This document shows, in pieces, positions 48,543-57,659 of a DNA stretch of 64,000 nucleotides. The notes beneath the pieces were generated by a model, which searched no databases, was not told the origin of the DNA, and was given only the letters and a program-made list of their open reading frames with translations. Made by a program: the position numbers and the translations under genes. Source of the stretch: Pedobacter deserti (lineage in GTDB: Bacteria; Bacteroidota; Bacteroidia; Sphingobacteriales; Sphingobacteriaceae); contig NZ_JAFMZQ010000003.1 of the NCBI RefSeq assembly GCF_024436415.1, forward strand, positions 59,063-123,062, given 5' to 3'. The first letter of the stretch is position 1. Each line of letters starts with the position of its first letter.

Positions 48543-51500
48543 ATGCAAAAAAAATATTTCCTCGTCCCGCTCCTGATGGCAAGCGGGTTAACGGCCGCAT
48601 ATGCGCAATCAAGTGTACTCGTAAATCTCAATAAACATTACCGTTCCGGAGTAGAGCTCCTCAATAACGAAAAATATGTGGCAGCGGCGGAACAATTCAG
48701 ACTCGTTGAGAAGGATCGTAACAGACCAGATGCCCAACAAGAAAGCAATGCTGAGCTTTCTTTGCTTAAAGAAAACGCTAAATTTTATGCTGCTGTTTGT
48801 GCGTTAGAGTTAGGCAATGACGATGCAGAAGAGCAATTTATGGATTTTATACGGAACTATCCCTTAAATCCAAATACGAAGCTCGCCTATTTCCATGTCG
48901 GAAAATCATACTTTGATCGTAAAAACTACACCAAGGCATTAGAGTGGTTTGAAAAAGCAGATCCCAATTTATTTTCCGCTAAACAACGTCTAGAGTATCA
49001 GTTTAAACAAGGCTATGCATACTTCGTTTCCGACGATATAGAAAAAGCAGAACCGTTATTTGAAGCAGTAAAGAAGGACCCATCCCCTTTTCAGGAGAGT
49101 GCAACCTATTACTTCGCTTATATCAACTATCTCAATAAAGAGTATAAAACTGCCTTAACAAATTTTGAAAAGCTTAAAGGCTCCCCAACGTATGAAGCTA
49201 GCTATCCATATTACATCACCTCAATGTATTATCTGGATGAACGTTATGATGATGTTATAGAATATGCGCTACCTATTCTTAAATCTTCTAAACAAGAATA
49301 TGAAGCGGAGATGTTAAGTATCATAGCCGCCTCGTACTTTGCCAAGGCAGACTATATAAATGCAGAAAAGTATTTCAGGGAGTTCTATGCAAAGGACAAA
49401 TCGAATAACAGAAATAACCTGTTCACTTATCAGTTCGGTTATTCACTCTTCACGCAAAAAAAATATAAGGAGGCTATAGCCGTACTTGAACGTCTGGACA
49501 CCGACGACGTTTATCTGCAGAACGGAATGTATACACTTGGACGTGCTTTTATTGAATTGCAAGACAAGCCGAAAGCGCGCAGTGCTTTCTTCAGAGCATC
49601 AAGGCTTGATTTCGATAAAGTTATTCAGGAGGAGGCTTGGCTTAATTATACCCGTCTAAGTTATGAACTGGACTTTAACCAACAGGCGCTGGAATCAATC
49701 CAATCATTCTTAACTCAGTTCCCATCATCTCGAAAATTGAGTGAGGCTAAAACGCTTTTGGGTGAGATCCTCCTGACCAGCAAGAATTACCAGGCTGCTG
49801 TAGACATACTTGAATCGATACCGAACAAATCACAAGAAGCAGAGGCTGCCTATCAAAAGGTGACGTATTTTCGAGGTCTCGAGTTTTATAATGAACGGGC
49901 ATTTCCGAATGCACTATCCATGTTTTTAAGATCAGAGAAATTCCCTATTGATGAAGAAATTCATGCGCTGAGCACATATTGGAAGGCGGAGGCATCGTAT
50001 GAATTAAGAAAGTTCGGCGAAGCCGTAAGACACTTCGAAACGTTTTTAAGTATGCCCGGCGCCAAAAAGACCGGAGTTTATAATTTTGCCAATTATGCTT
50101 TGGGTTATGCAGCGTTTGAGGATGAACGTTATTCAAAAGCTGCAAATTATTTTGAAAGATTCCTTGCTGGAAATGATAAGGACCCTAAAACTGTTAATGA
50201 TGCGATAATTCGACTTGCCGACTCATATTTCGTGAGTAAAAGCTATGGGAATGCCTTGGTCAATTACAATCGGATTATCAACAGCAGGGCCACAGGAGAA
50301 GATTATGCTCTCTTTCAAAGAGGTATGATCCAAGGTTTGGAAAATCAAAATGACGCCAAGATAGCGACCATGCAGGAACTGCTAAAAACCTATCCGAACT
50401 CGAATTATGCAGACGACGCCGGCTTCGAAACGGCGTATACCTACTTTAATAAGGGTGACTTTGATAAGTCAAAATCTGATCTTTTGGGGCTAATTCAACA
50501 GTATCCGAGAAGCAGTTATGTACCTCGTGCCCTGGTGACTATCGGACTGGTGCAGTACAACCAGGATCAGAATGATGAAGCTTTGGAGTCGTTCAGAAAA
50601 GTGATCAATGAGTATGGCAGCACGGAGGAGGCAAAACAGGCCTTGGAGTCTATTAAAAACATTTATTTGGACAGAGGCGATTCGGAGGGCTTTATCTCTT
50701 ATGCAAATACAACTCCTATAGGAAATTATACAACTGCAGAACAAGACAATATAGTGTTCCAGGCCGCGAGCAACCGTTATTTAAAAGGTGATTTTCAAGG
50801 CGCGTTTGAGTCAATCAATGCGTATTTCGATAAGTTTCCAAAAGCGATACACGACAAGGAAGCTAAATTCATTAGGGCCGAATCGCTTGTGAAACTGGGA
50901 CGCCCGCTGGAGGCTGTTCCGGATTATGAATACATCTTAAATGATTGGACAAGTGACTATACGGAGAGATCGCTGTTGAGCATTTCTGAATTGTTCATGA
51001 ACCAGAAGAAATACAACGAGGCAATTGTCTATTTGAAGCGACTCGAGACCACCACCGATTATAAGTCGCATTACAGCTACGCCATCAATGGACTTATAAA
51101 AGCATACGATGCTTTAAACATGCCTGACGACATGCTGAAGTATGTCAAACTGATCAAGGAATATGAAAAGTCCTCAGAAGAGGAAAAAAACAGCGTCGAT
51201 CTTTATGCAGGCAAAGCATATCTGCTTAAATCTGACACGACTCAAGCCGTAAAGGCACTTAACAACGTAGTGAGCAAGACAAAAACTGTAGCTGCAGCTG
51301 AGGCAAAGTACAATCTTGCTGCCATTCAGTATGCAAAGGGCGACTACAAAACCTCAACCAAAACCTGCTTCGATTTGATCAACAATATGCCTTCATATGA
51401 TTATTGGGTAGCAAAATCATTCATCCTTTTGGCTGATAACTATGTGGCCCTGAAAGATAACCTGCAGGCAAAGAGCACCCTGTTAAGTTTGATCGACAAC

Positions 51501-51560
51501 TATGAAGGTAACGACGATATCGTTCCTACCGCTAAGCAAAAACTAGAAAAAATAAAATAA
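48543..51560 (+). CDS. Large exported TPR protein (1005 residues)
   Basis: A long periplasmic scaffold: a signal peptide (residues 1-22, ending AAYAQ) followed by more than a dozen TPR-type helical hairpins along nearly the whole length. Examples are AYFHVGKSYFDRKNYTKALEWFEKA near 120, LGYAAFEDERYSKAANYFERFLAG near 520 and ETAYTYFNKGDFDKSKSDLLGL near 630. There is no enzymatic domain or TM helix. It is the first gene of the operon and ends 6 bases before the outer-membrane barrel gene. By position it resembles the TPR protein CpoB of Tol-Pal loci, though far longer. Role inferred: bridging periplasmic partners. Confidence 0.85.
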   Translation: MQKKYFLVPLLMASGLTAAYAQSSVLVNLNKHYRSGVELLNNEKYVAAAEQFRLVEKDRNRPDAQQESNAELSLLKENAKFYAAVCALELGNDDAEEQFMDFIRNYPLNPNTKLAYFHVGKSYFDRKNYTKALEWFEKADPNLFSAKQRLEYQFKQGYAYFVSDDIEKAEPLFEAVKKDPSPFQESATYYFAYINYLNKEYKTALTNFEKLKGSPTYEASYPYYITSMYYLDERYDDVIEYALPILKSSKQEYEAEMLSIIAASYFAKADYINAEKYFREFYAKDKSNNRNNLFTYQFGYSLFTQKKYKEAIAVLERLDTDDVYLQNGMYTLGRAFIELQDKPKARSAFFRASRLDFDKVIQEEAWLNYTRLSYELDFNQQALESIQSFLTQFPSSRKLSEAKTLLGEILLTSKNYQAAVDILESIPNKSQEAEAAYQKVTYFRGLEFYNERAFPNALSMFLRSEKFPIDEEIHALSTYWKAEASYELRKFGEAVRHFETFLSMPGAKKTGVYNFANYALGYAAFEDERYSKAANYFERFLAGNDKDPKTVNDAIIRLADSYFVSKSYGNALVNYNRIINSRATGEDYALFQRGMIQGLENQNDAKIATMQELLKTYPNSNYADDAGFETAYTYFNKGDFDKSKSDLLGLIQQYPRSSYVPRALVTIGLVQYNQDQNDEALESFRKVINEYGSTEEAKQALESIKNIYLDRGDSEGFISYANTTPIGNYTTAEQDNIVFQAASNRYLKGDFQGAFESINAYFDKFPKAIHDKEAKFIRAESLVKLGRPLEAVPDYEYILNDWTSDYTERSLLSISELFMNQKKYNEAIVYLKRLETTTDYKSHYSYAINGLIKAYDALNMPDDMLKYVKLIKEYEKSSEEEKNSVDLYAGKAYLLKSDTTQAVKALNNVVSKTKTVAAAEAKYNLAAIQYAKGDYKTSTKTCFDLINNMPSYDYWVAKSFILLADNYVALKDNLQAKSTLLSLIDNYEGNDDIVPTAKQKLEKIK

Positions 51561-51566
51561 CATCCG

Positions 51567-53246
51567 ATGAGATTTCTTAAATATATCTATATATTATTAT
51601 TAGTTGCGGCCGTCTCTAATGTTGCTGCTCAGGACCCGGTGAAAACAGAAGAAAAGGCTGTTACGGAAGAGATTGAGGTTGTAAGGCCTTATAAGCCGGT
51701 CTTAGCTGAGGCGGTAAAACTCCGACGCAGCCCGGACCTAAACGATGTTAAAACCTACAAAGCCAAATTTAACTATAGCTTGTCTGACAGAAGGCTTGAA
51801 CTTAATTCAGACATCAACAAATTGAAGGCACAGGAAGTTGCCCCGGCACGGGAGGAAGAACTTACCAACAACTACGTTAAGGGGGCTTTCGGTACGGCTA
51901 AAACCATATTTGGAGAGGCCTATGCCAACATTGGCCGTGACGAAGCACTTCAGGCAGGCGCATTTTTTCGGCACTTTAGTCAATCCGGAAAACTAAATAA
52001 ACAACAATCTGATCAGCAAACGCTTAGCGCTTTCGGCAGAAGTATCACAGATAATAATACGTTTAGCGGACGAGTAAACTTCCAAAGACACGGTTTATTT
52101 TTTTATGGATTTGACGAGAACGCGATAGTTCATCCAGAGCCGGAAAAGCAGGTACTTAACTTCTTTGAAGCGGAAGGGGAAGTAGTTAGCAAGTATACCG
52201 AGGATCCTGACGCATTTAGCTATGCGGCGAAGATAAACGGTTATGTGTGGGGCGATCGCTTCAATGCAGGCGAAAACTCGGTGATTCTGAACGGCTATTT
52301 GAACAAACGGATCAAGAGCTTCAACTTGGGCCTGGCAAGTTCTGTAGAACTGGGAAAAACGAAAGATTCGTTGTCGGTCGGCAATAACATCTTTAAATTG
52401 AATCCGCATATCAAACTTCAGACGAATGGGATAGTTATTAAAGCAGGAGTCAACTTTGTACAAGAATTTGGTGATTTTTCGTCGACCAGGATATTTCCAG
52501 CCGTTACTGCTGACTTCACTTTAATTCCGGACTATCTGCAGATATATGGGGAAGTCAAAGGGGATGTTGACCGTAATTCATTGAAGCACTTTACGGATGA
52601 GAATCCCTTTTTAAACCGGAATATCAGCATAAAAAATACAATCGAAAAGCTCAATATAAGCGGTGGCATTAAAGGTACTGCCGGCCCTGGCTTTGGCTAC
52701 AAAGCACGTATCTATCACCGTCAGATAGAAGATATGCCCTTGTTTGTGAACAACTATTACGAGCCAAATAAATTTGATGTTATTTATGACTTCGGGACGA
52801 TGAAATTGGTTGGACTGGAAGGAGAATTGTCTGTTCAGATAAGTGATGCGCTCAAATGGACAGGAAAACTGATTTTTGAGGACTACAAGCCTGCCTCGGA
52901 ATCTCAGAGCTGGTTCAAGCCCCAAATGCGTCTAAGTTCCGACTTATCTTTCAACATTACCAAAGAACTCACAATGGAGGCATCGGTTGCTGTGCAGGAT
53001 GATAGCAAAGCCAAAATATACACAGCAGCCCCTCCCCGCCCCTACTTTGTACCTGTTTTGCAGAACGAAAGAGTCGTCACCGTGAAGGGGTTCGTTGATT
53101 TAGGCGCAGGTGCTTCGTATAGGATAAACGAAAAGTTTGCTGCTTTCTTAAGAGTCAACAATCTATTGAACAGTAACTACAACAGGTACTTGTACTACCA
53201 GACTATAGGTATGAACATTTTTGGTGGCTTGAGTTATTCATTTTAG
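51567..53246 (+). CDS. TonB-linked outer-membrane beta-barrel protein without clear plug
   Basis: A 559-residue outer-membrane protein with a signal peptide (residues 1-21, ending NVAAQ). A short periplasmic segment follows, with TEEIEVVRPYKPVL (about residues 30-43) that resembles a TonB box, then AVKLRRSPDLND. From about residue 95 the sequence is alternating strands rich in Tyr, Phe and Gly. It ends LRVNNLLNSNYNRYLYYQTI...YSF, like the last strands of TonB-dependent receptors. A full plug domain of about 120 residues is not seen. The barrel sits between a TPR protein and an HU/SPOR protein, in the same operon as ExbB, ExbD and TonB. Confidence 0.8.
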   Translation: MRFLKYIYILLLVAAVSNVAAQDPVKTEEKAVTEEIEVVRPYKPVLAEAVKLRRSPDLNDVKTYKAKFNYSLSDRRLELNSDINKLKAQEVAPAREEELTNNYVKGAFGTAKTIFGEAYANIGRDEALQAGAFFRHFSQSGKLNKQQSDQQTLSAFGRSITDNNTFSGRVNFQRHGLFFYGFDENAIVHPEPEKQVLNFFEAEGEVVSKYTEDPDAFSYAAKINGYVWGDRFNAGENSVILNGYLNKRIKSFNLGLASSVELGKTKDSLSVGNNIFKLNPHIKLQTNGIVIKAGVNFVQEFGDFSSTRIFPAVTADFTLIPDYLQIYGEVKGDVDRNSLKHFTDENPFLNRNISIKNTIEKLNISGGIKGTAGPGFGYKARIYHRQIEDMPLFVNNYYEPNKFDVIYDFGTMKLVGLEGELSVQISDALKWTGKLIFEDYKPASESQSWFKPQMRLSSDLSFNITKELTMEASVAVQDDSKAKIYTAAPPRPYFVPVLQNERVVTVKGFVDLGAGASYRINEKFAAFLRVNNLLNSNYNRYLYYQTIGMNIFGGLSYSF

Positions 53247-53295
53247 GTTTCATTTTTAATTGGTTCGTAGAGAATTATAGTTTATTTTTATCGGA

Positions 53296-54363
53296 ATGGA
53301 TATTCTATCTAATCTTATTGAACTTCTTAAACGTCGGAGCCGCGTTGCTGTTCCAGGACTCGGAACATTTGATAAGCACAGGATACCAGGCAGATACGAC
53401 ACAGGCAATCACACTTTTGTTTCTCCCAGTCTGCAATTTACGTTCGATCACAGCGTGGCGGAAGACGATGATCTATCATCATATGTTGCCGAATATCATG
53501 AGATCGCAGGGGAAACTGCGGAATTTTATGTCAGCAAGTTTGTCAAAGACATTCTGGAAAAATTAAAGGGTGGTGACAGTGTTAAAATGCATGAGCTCGG
53601 GTCTCTGCATGTGGTGGAGGACAAAATAGTTTTAAGTCCATCCGACGATTCAGGCAAACATTTTTTCGGCTTGCCGTCAATCGGTGACGACACAACAAAA
53701 CCTTCGGCCGAAAAATCCGATGAGCAGGAATCAACGGTAGTTGACCCCCCGACACACAGCCTGATAGAAACACCAGAACAATTTTGGAACTTCAAAACGG
53801 AGACTGAAACGGTAGTTGCGCCGGAACCCGCCACTGAAGAACATCATTCAAAGAACAACCCAGGATTTAAGTTGCTGGCAATAATAGCAGCCGTAGTTGC
53901 CGTAGTTGCGGCAACATACCTTCTTTTCGGAGATCAAATCCTCTCGGTCGCCGGCAAAGCTGGACAAAAGCGCGACAAAGCTGACTCAAAGAAAGCAGCT
54001 CCCGCGAGCATACCCCACAGACCTGACAGTTTGAAAAGTACGGTTGCAATCGCTTCTTCGGGAGATAGTTTGAAAAAAGACTCCGTCATTTCAGCTCAGA
54101 TTGAATTGCGTTCAGATACAACATGGGAAGTAATAGGCGCTTCCGTCATAAACCAAAAGGAAGCCGACCGGTTTATAGCTCAAATGAAGAAAATCGGAAT
54201 AGCGGCGAAAGTAATTCCTACGGCGCCCGGAAAACGTAGAATTAAAATTAGCGTAGCCACGTTTGGCGATGAACAAAGCGCGAGGGCGGGTCGAAAAGAA
54301 CTGGTGTTGAAGTTAAAGAACCCAGAATTATATATTCATCAAAACAGACAAACACACAAATAA
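53296..54363 (+). CDS. HU-CCDC81-like domain / transmembrane / SPOR domain protein
   Basis: A 355-residue inner-membrane protein. Residues 1-125 form a tandem HU-like domain of the bacterial HU-CCDC81 type (LIELLKRRSRVAVPGLGTFD, then a second repeat with KMHELGSLHVV). Residues 130-190 are acidic and disordered, one TM helix lies at 191-211, and a periplasmic linker leads to a SPOR domain (about 277-350, TWEVIGASVINQKEADRF... and RIKISVATFGDEQSARAG). SPOR domains bind denuded glycan strands at septa; the HU-like part would face the cytoplasm. The architecture is known in Bacteroidota; the location in an ExbBD-TonB operon is notable. The ATG is 49 bases after the barrel gene. Confidence 0.88.
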   Translation: MDILSNLIELLKRRSRVAVPGLGTFDKHRIPGRYDTGNHTFVSPSLQFTFDHSVAEDDDLSSYVAEYHEIAGETAEFYVSKFVKDILEKLKGGDSVKMHELGSLHVVEDKIVLSPSDDSGKHFFGLPSIGDDTTKPSAEKSDEQESTVVDPPTHSLIETPEQFWNFKTETETVVAPEPATEEHHSKNNPGFKLLAIIAAVVAVVAATYLLFGDQILSVAGKAGQKRDKADSKKAAPASIPHRPDSLKSTVAIASSGDSLKKDSVISAQIELRSDTTWEVIGASVINQKEADRFIAQMKKIGIAAKVIPTAPGKRRIKISVATFGDEQSARAGRKELVLKLKNPELYIHQNRQTHK

Positions 54364-54371
54364 AACAAAAT

Positions 54372-55082
54372 ATGTTCACATTATTACAAGCAGCTACTGA
54401 CACAGCGAACCAGATGATTGATACAGCCAATGCCTTAACACAAACTGTCGCAACACCGCCGGAAGAGCTGAGATTTATTGATTTACTTTTTAAAGGCGGA
54501 TGGGTTATGATCCCGCTTGCCGCTCTGGCGTTTCTTGGGTTAGTTATTTTTGTTGAACGTTATATTACGATAAGGAAGGCGTCGAGGATGGAGTCTAACC
54601 TTATGCTGCAGATCAAACAATACATACATGATGGCAGGCTGGAGAATGCCATTGCACTTTGCCGTAACAACAACTCTCCTCTTGCAAGGATGTTGGAAAA
54701 AGGATTAAAACGAATCGGAAGACCAATAAAGGATATAGAAGCTGCCATTGAGAACAACGGCAAACTTGAAGTCTCCAAGCTCGAAAAAAACATCAACATT
54801 TTAGGTATTATCGCAGGTATAGCACCTATGCTTGGATTCGTAGGAACGATTATTGGGGTAATTACCATCTTTCATGACGTTTCCATCAAAGGTGCAATTG
54901 AAATAGGAACGATTTCAGGCGGATTATACACCAAGATGATCACATCAGCCACCGGGTTAATCATTGGTATCATCGCCTATGTACTGTACCACATTCTAAA
55001 TATGATGGTGGAGCGTATCATCCTCCGGATGGAGACCGATGCCATCGAATTTATTGATCTACTTGAGGAGCCAGGGAAATAA
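54372..55082 (+). CDS. ExbB/TolQ/MotA family proton-channel protein
   Basis: A 236-residue inner-membrane motor subunit. TM1 is at about residues 43-63 (GGWVMIPLAALAFLGLVIF), TM2 at about 143-165 (LGIIAGIAPMLGFVGTIIGV) and TM3 at about 190-212 (ATGLIIGIIAYVLY), with the cytoplasmic loop between TM1 and TM2. The GTIIGVITIF stretch is the conserved pore segment. The N-terminal extension of about 35 residues before TM1 is longer than in E. coli ExbB. The stop overlaps the exbD start by 1 base (TAATG). Confidence 0.92.
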   Translation: MFTLLQAATDTANQMIDTANALTQTVATPPEELRFIDLLFKGGWVMIPLAALAFLGLVIFVERYITIRKASRMESNLMLQIKQYIHDGRLENAIALCRNNNSPLARMLEKGLKRIGRPIKDIEAAIENNGKLEVSKLEKNINILGIIAGIAPMLGFVGTIIGVITIFHDVSIKGAIEIGTISGGLYTKMITSATGLIIGIIAYVLYHILNMMVERIILRMETDAIEFIDLLEEPGK

Positions 55083-55483
55083 TGAATCTACGTAAAAGAA
55101 ATAAAGGGACTGTAGAGGTACACACTTCAGCATTAAATGACATCATGTTCTTTTTATTGCTGTTTTTTCTTCTTGCATCGGCTGTAGTTAACCCTGAAGT
55201 AGTGAAATTGCTGTTGCCTCGCTCTGAGTCGGGCCAACAATCTTCAGCCCAAAAAACCGTTACTGTTTCTATAGATGAAGACTTAAACTATTTCGTAGAA
55301 AAACAGCGTACCACTTTAGAAGATCTTCAGGCGAATATAGAGACATATCAGCGTGTATCTCCCGACCTTACCATAGTACTGTATGTGGCGAGAGGGGTTT
55401 CTATCGAGAATACCATGCTCGTTTTTGATGTTGCCAACAAATTGAAACTCAAAGTAGTACTTGCTGTCGAACCGAAAAAATAA
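55082..55483 (+). CDS. ExbD/TolR family protein
   Basis: A 133-residue partner of ExbB. One TM helix spans about residues 21-39 and is preceded by Asp20 in SALNDIMFFLL, the conserved proton-carrying aspartate. The periplasmic domain (about 60-133) has the TolR/ExbD fold pattern (TVTVSIDEDLNYFVEKQ...YVARGVSIENTMLVFDVANKL). It overlaps the genes on both sides by 1 base each (TAATG), so ExbB, ExbD and the TonB-like protein are translationally coupled. Confidence 0.92.
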   Translation: MNLRKRNKGTVEVHTSALNDIMFFLLLFFLLASAVVNPEVVKLLLPRSESGQQSSAQKTVTVSIDEDLNYFVEKQRTTLEDLQANIETYQRVSPDLTIVLYVARGVSIENTMLVFDVANKLKLKVVLAVEPKK

Positions 55484-56295
55484 TGGCATACTATAAAGAA
55501 GAGAATAACTATCCTAAGGCCTTAGCAATATCTTCAGGAATAATGGCCGCCCTGCTCCTGTTGAGCATATTTATTGTTATAGGGAAATTTGAGCCTGTGG
55601 AAGCAGGTATGGGAGGGATTGTTGTGAATTACGGAACTTCTGTAGAGGGCATGGGGACGGACTATACCAGTATCGAGGAACCCTCGGCCGATCCGAATGC
55701 GAATCAAAAGGCTCCAGACAAAGTGGTGACGACCGAGCCAACGCCTCAGCAGCCTACTTCGGAAAATAGCGACAAAGAAATTGTAACCCAGAATACGGAA
55801 GAAGCCGTAAGTGTGAATACAAAAACCAATAGCAAAAGTTCCACGGTGTCTCCAACCACGGAGAAGAAGTCAGACGCTCCCGTGATCAATCAAAATGCCC
55901 TTTACAAGGGAAAGGCCAACAAGGGAACCGGATCTGGCGACGGAACTGGCTCTACACCTGGTAATCAGGGCGACCGTGACGGCGACCCGCTTTCCAACAA
56001 CTATGGCGAAGGTGGATCTGGCTTTGGAGAGACTCCTATTGCATTAAGGAGATTTACAAACCTGGTCCTGCCGCGTGATGATGGACAAAAAACCGGAAAA
56101 ATTGCCGTGAGAATCCAGGTGAATAAGGCAGGTGTAGTGGTTGGCGCTGTTCCTGGTGTGAAAGGTACAACGTTAAACGACCGCGAACTTTGGCAGAAAT
56201 GTAAGGAAGCCGTTATGGGCGCACGATTGTCTGCCGCTGAAAATGCACCGGAGCTGCAAATAGGCGTAGTAGTATTCAATTTCAAGGTCAAATAA
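55483..56295 (+). CDS. TonB/TolA-like energy transducer
   Basis: A 270-residue protein anchored by one TM helix (about residues 14-34) with a short cytoplasmic N-terminus (MAYYKEENNYPKAL). A long Thr/Ser/Glu/Pro and Gly-rich flexible region (about 45-175) spans the periplasm. The C-terminal domain (about 185-270: TNLVLPRDDGQKTGKIAVRIQVNKAGVVVGAVPG...) follows the TonB C-terminal strand pattern. The linker is Gly/Asp/Thr-rich rather than the Pro-Lys/Pro-Glu type of E. coli TonB. It probably couples ExbBD motion to the barrel or TPR protein of the same operon. Confidence 0.82.
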   Translation: MAYYKEENNYPKALAISSGIMAALLLLSIFIVIGKFEPVEAGMGGIVVNYGTSVEGMGTDYTSIEEPSADPNANQKAPDKVVTTEPTPQQPTSENSDKEIVTQNTEEAVSVNTKTNSKSSTVSPTTEKKSDAPVINQNALYKGKANKGTGSGDGTGSTPGNQGDRDGDPLSNNYGEGGSGFGETPIALRRFTNLVLPRDDGQKTGKIAVRIQVNKAGVVVGAVPGVKGTTLNDRELWQKCKEAVMGARLSAAENAPELQIGVVVFNFKVK

Positions 56296-56311
56296 CAACA
56301 CGTTTTTCGGC

Positions 56312-57592
56312 ATGGATTACGAACAGACGGTAGACTACTTATATAGTAAATTGCCTATGTTCACCAAGGTGGGTAGCATAGCGATAAAGAAAGATCTCCA
56401 CAACATTCGAAGCCTTTGCTCAAGGCTTAACAATCCTCAAAGTCGCTTTAAGAGCATCCACGTCGGTGGTACAAACGGCAAAGGCTCAACTTCTCATATG
56501 TTAGCCGCCATACTTCAAACGGCTGGTTATAAAACGGGCTTGTACACTTCCCCCCATCTTAAAGACTTCCGGGAAAGGATAAAAGTGGACGGCAAGATGA
56601 TCGGAAAGCAATCCGTCACCAATTTTATCACCGAAAACAGGAACTTTATTGAAAGCATTGAACCGTCTTTTTTTGAAGTTACCGTTGCTATGGCCTTCTC
56701 CTACTTTGCGCAGGAGCAGGTAGATGTGGCCATCATAGAGGTCGGCCTGGGTGGGCGCCTTGACTCTACAAATATCATTATGCCCGAGTTATCCGTTATT
56801 ACAAACATCAGTTTAGACCACACCAGCATTCTAGGGGATACATTAAAGGAAATAGCCTATGAAAAAGCTGGAATCATAAAACCTGGGATTCCTGCTGTAA
56901 TTGGGGAATCACATCCTGAAACCGATGAGGTATTTGAGCGGAAAGCGAATGACGCACATGCAGAACTACATTTTGCTGACAGGCATATGCAGGTGGAGCG
57001 TGTTACAAAGGCGGCTGACTTTATGGATGTAGCTGTTGCCTATGCATCTTCCATGAAGGAACTGCGCCTCGACCTGACCGGCAGCTACCAGTTAAAAAAC
57101 ATCCTCACCGTCTTGCAATCAATAGAGATCATGCGAACGAAAGGCTTTCAGATAAGCGATGAAGCCTTACATTATAGTCTACAGCATGTCAAAGAAATTA
57201 CGGGCCTGCAAGGAAGGTGGCAGAAGTTAGGTGATCATCCCCTGGTATTCTGCGATACGGGTCATAATGTAGCAGGGATAAGCGAAATCGTTACCAATAT
57301 CAAGGCTTTATCTTACACCAACCTCCATATGGTGATCGGCATGGTGAAAGACAAAGATATCACTGGAGTGCTGAAACTGCTGCCCAAAGATGCCATCTAT
57401 TATTTTTGTCATCCTCAACTTGAACGTGCTTTAGATTCAACCGAACTAGGAGCTATCGCCGAGCGCTACGGCCTTAATGGGGAATCATATGGCAGCGTTC
57501 AGGACGCAGTAAGAGCAGCCAAAACAAACGCGCAAAAATCCGACCTCATCTTTATTGGGGGCAGCACCTTTGTAGTGGCAGAAGCACTATAA
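56312..57592 (+). CDS. folC: Folylpolyglutamate synthase / dihydrofolate synthase
   Basis: A 426-residue Mur-ligase-family enzyme that adds glutamate to dihydropteroate and to folates. The P-loop GTNGKGS lies at residues 53-59; the second block SLDHTSILGDTLKEIAYEKAGIIKPG and the C-terminal CDTGHNVAGISEIV are typical. Length is normal. It begins 16 bases after the TonB-like gene and appears cotranscribed with the envelope operon although its role is cytosolic. Confidence 0.93.
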   Translation: MDYEQTVDYLYSKLPMFTKVGSIAIKKDLHNIRSLCSRLNNPQSRFKSIHVGGTNGKGSTSHMLAAILQTAGYKTGLYTSPHLKDFRERIKVDGKMIGKQSVTNFITENRNFIESIEPSFFEVTVAMAFSYFAQEQVDVAIIEVGLGGRLDSTNIIMPELSVITNISLDHTSILGDTLKEIAYEKAGIIKPGIPAVIGESHPETDEVFERKANDAHAELHFADRHMQVERVTKAADFMDVAVAYASSMKELRLDLTGSYQLKNILTVLQSIEIMRTKGFQISDEALHYSLQHVKEITGLQGRWQKLGDHPLVFCDTGHNVAGISEIVTNIKALSYTNLHMVIGMVKDKDITGVLKLLPKDAIYYFCHPQLERALDSTELGAIAERYGLNGESYGSVQDAVRAAKTNAQKSDLIFIGGSTFVVAEAL

Positions 57593-57610
57593 AATCTTTA
57601 CATTAACCGC

Positions 57611-57641
57611 TTTCCTAGCTCAACTCCTCTTGTTAACTTTG
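57611..57641 (+). promoter_or_regulatory. Promoter of the PafA-type phosphatase gene (TTTC, N19, TAACTTTG)
   Basis: TTTC (57611-57614) and an exact -7 box TAACTTTG (57634-57641) are 19 bases apart, the same arrangement as at rpsA. ATG 57660 follows 18 bases later. Confidence 0.65.
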
Positions 57642-57659
57642 GAACCTTAACACATAAGA

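Noticed and set aside
51567..53246. Calling the barrel protein a SusC-type receptor
   Set aside because: It is about half the length of SusC, has no carboxypeptidase-like N-terminal domain or full plug, and no SusD neighbour.
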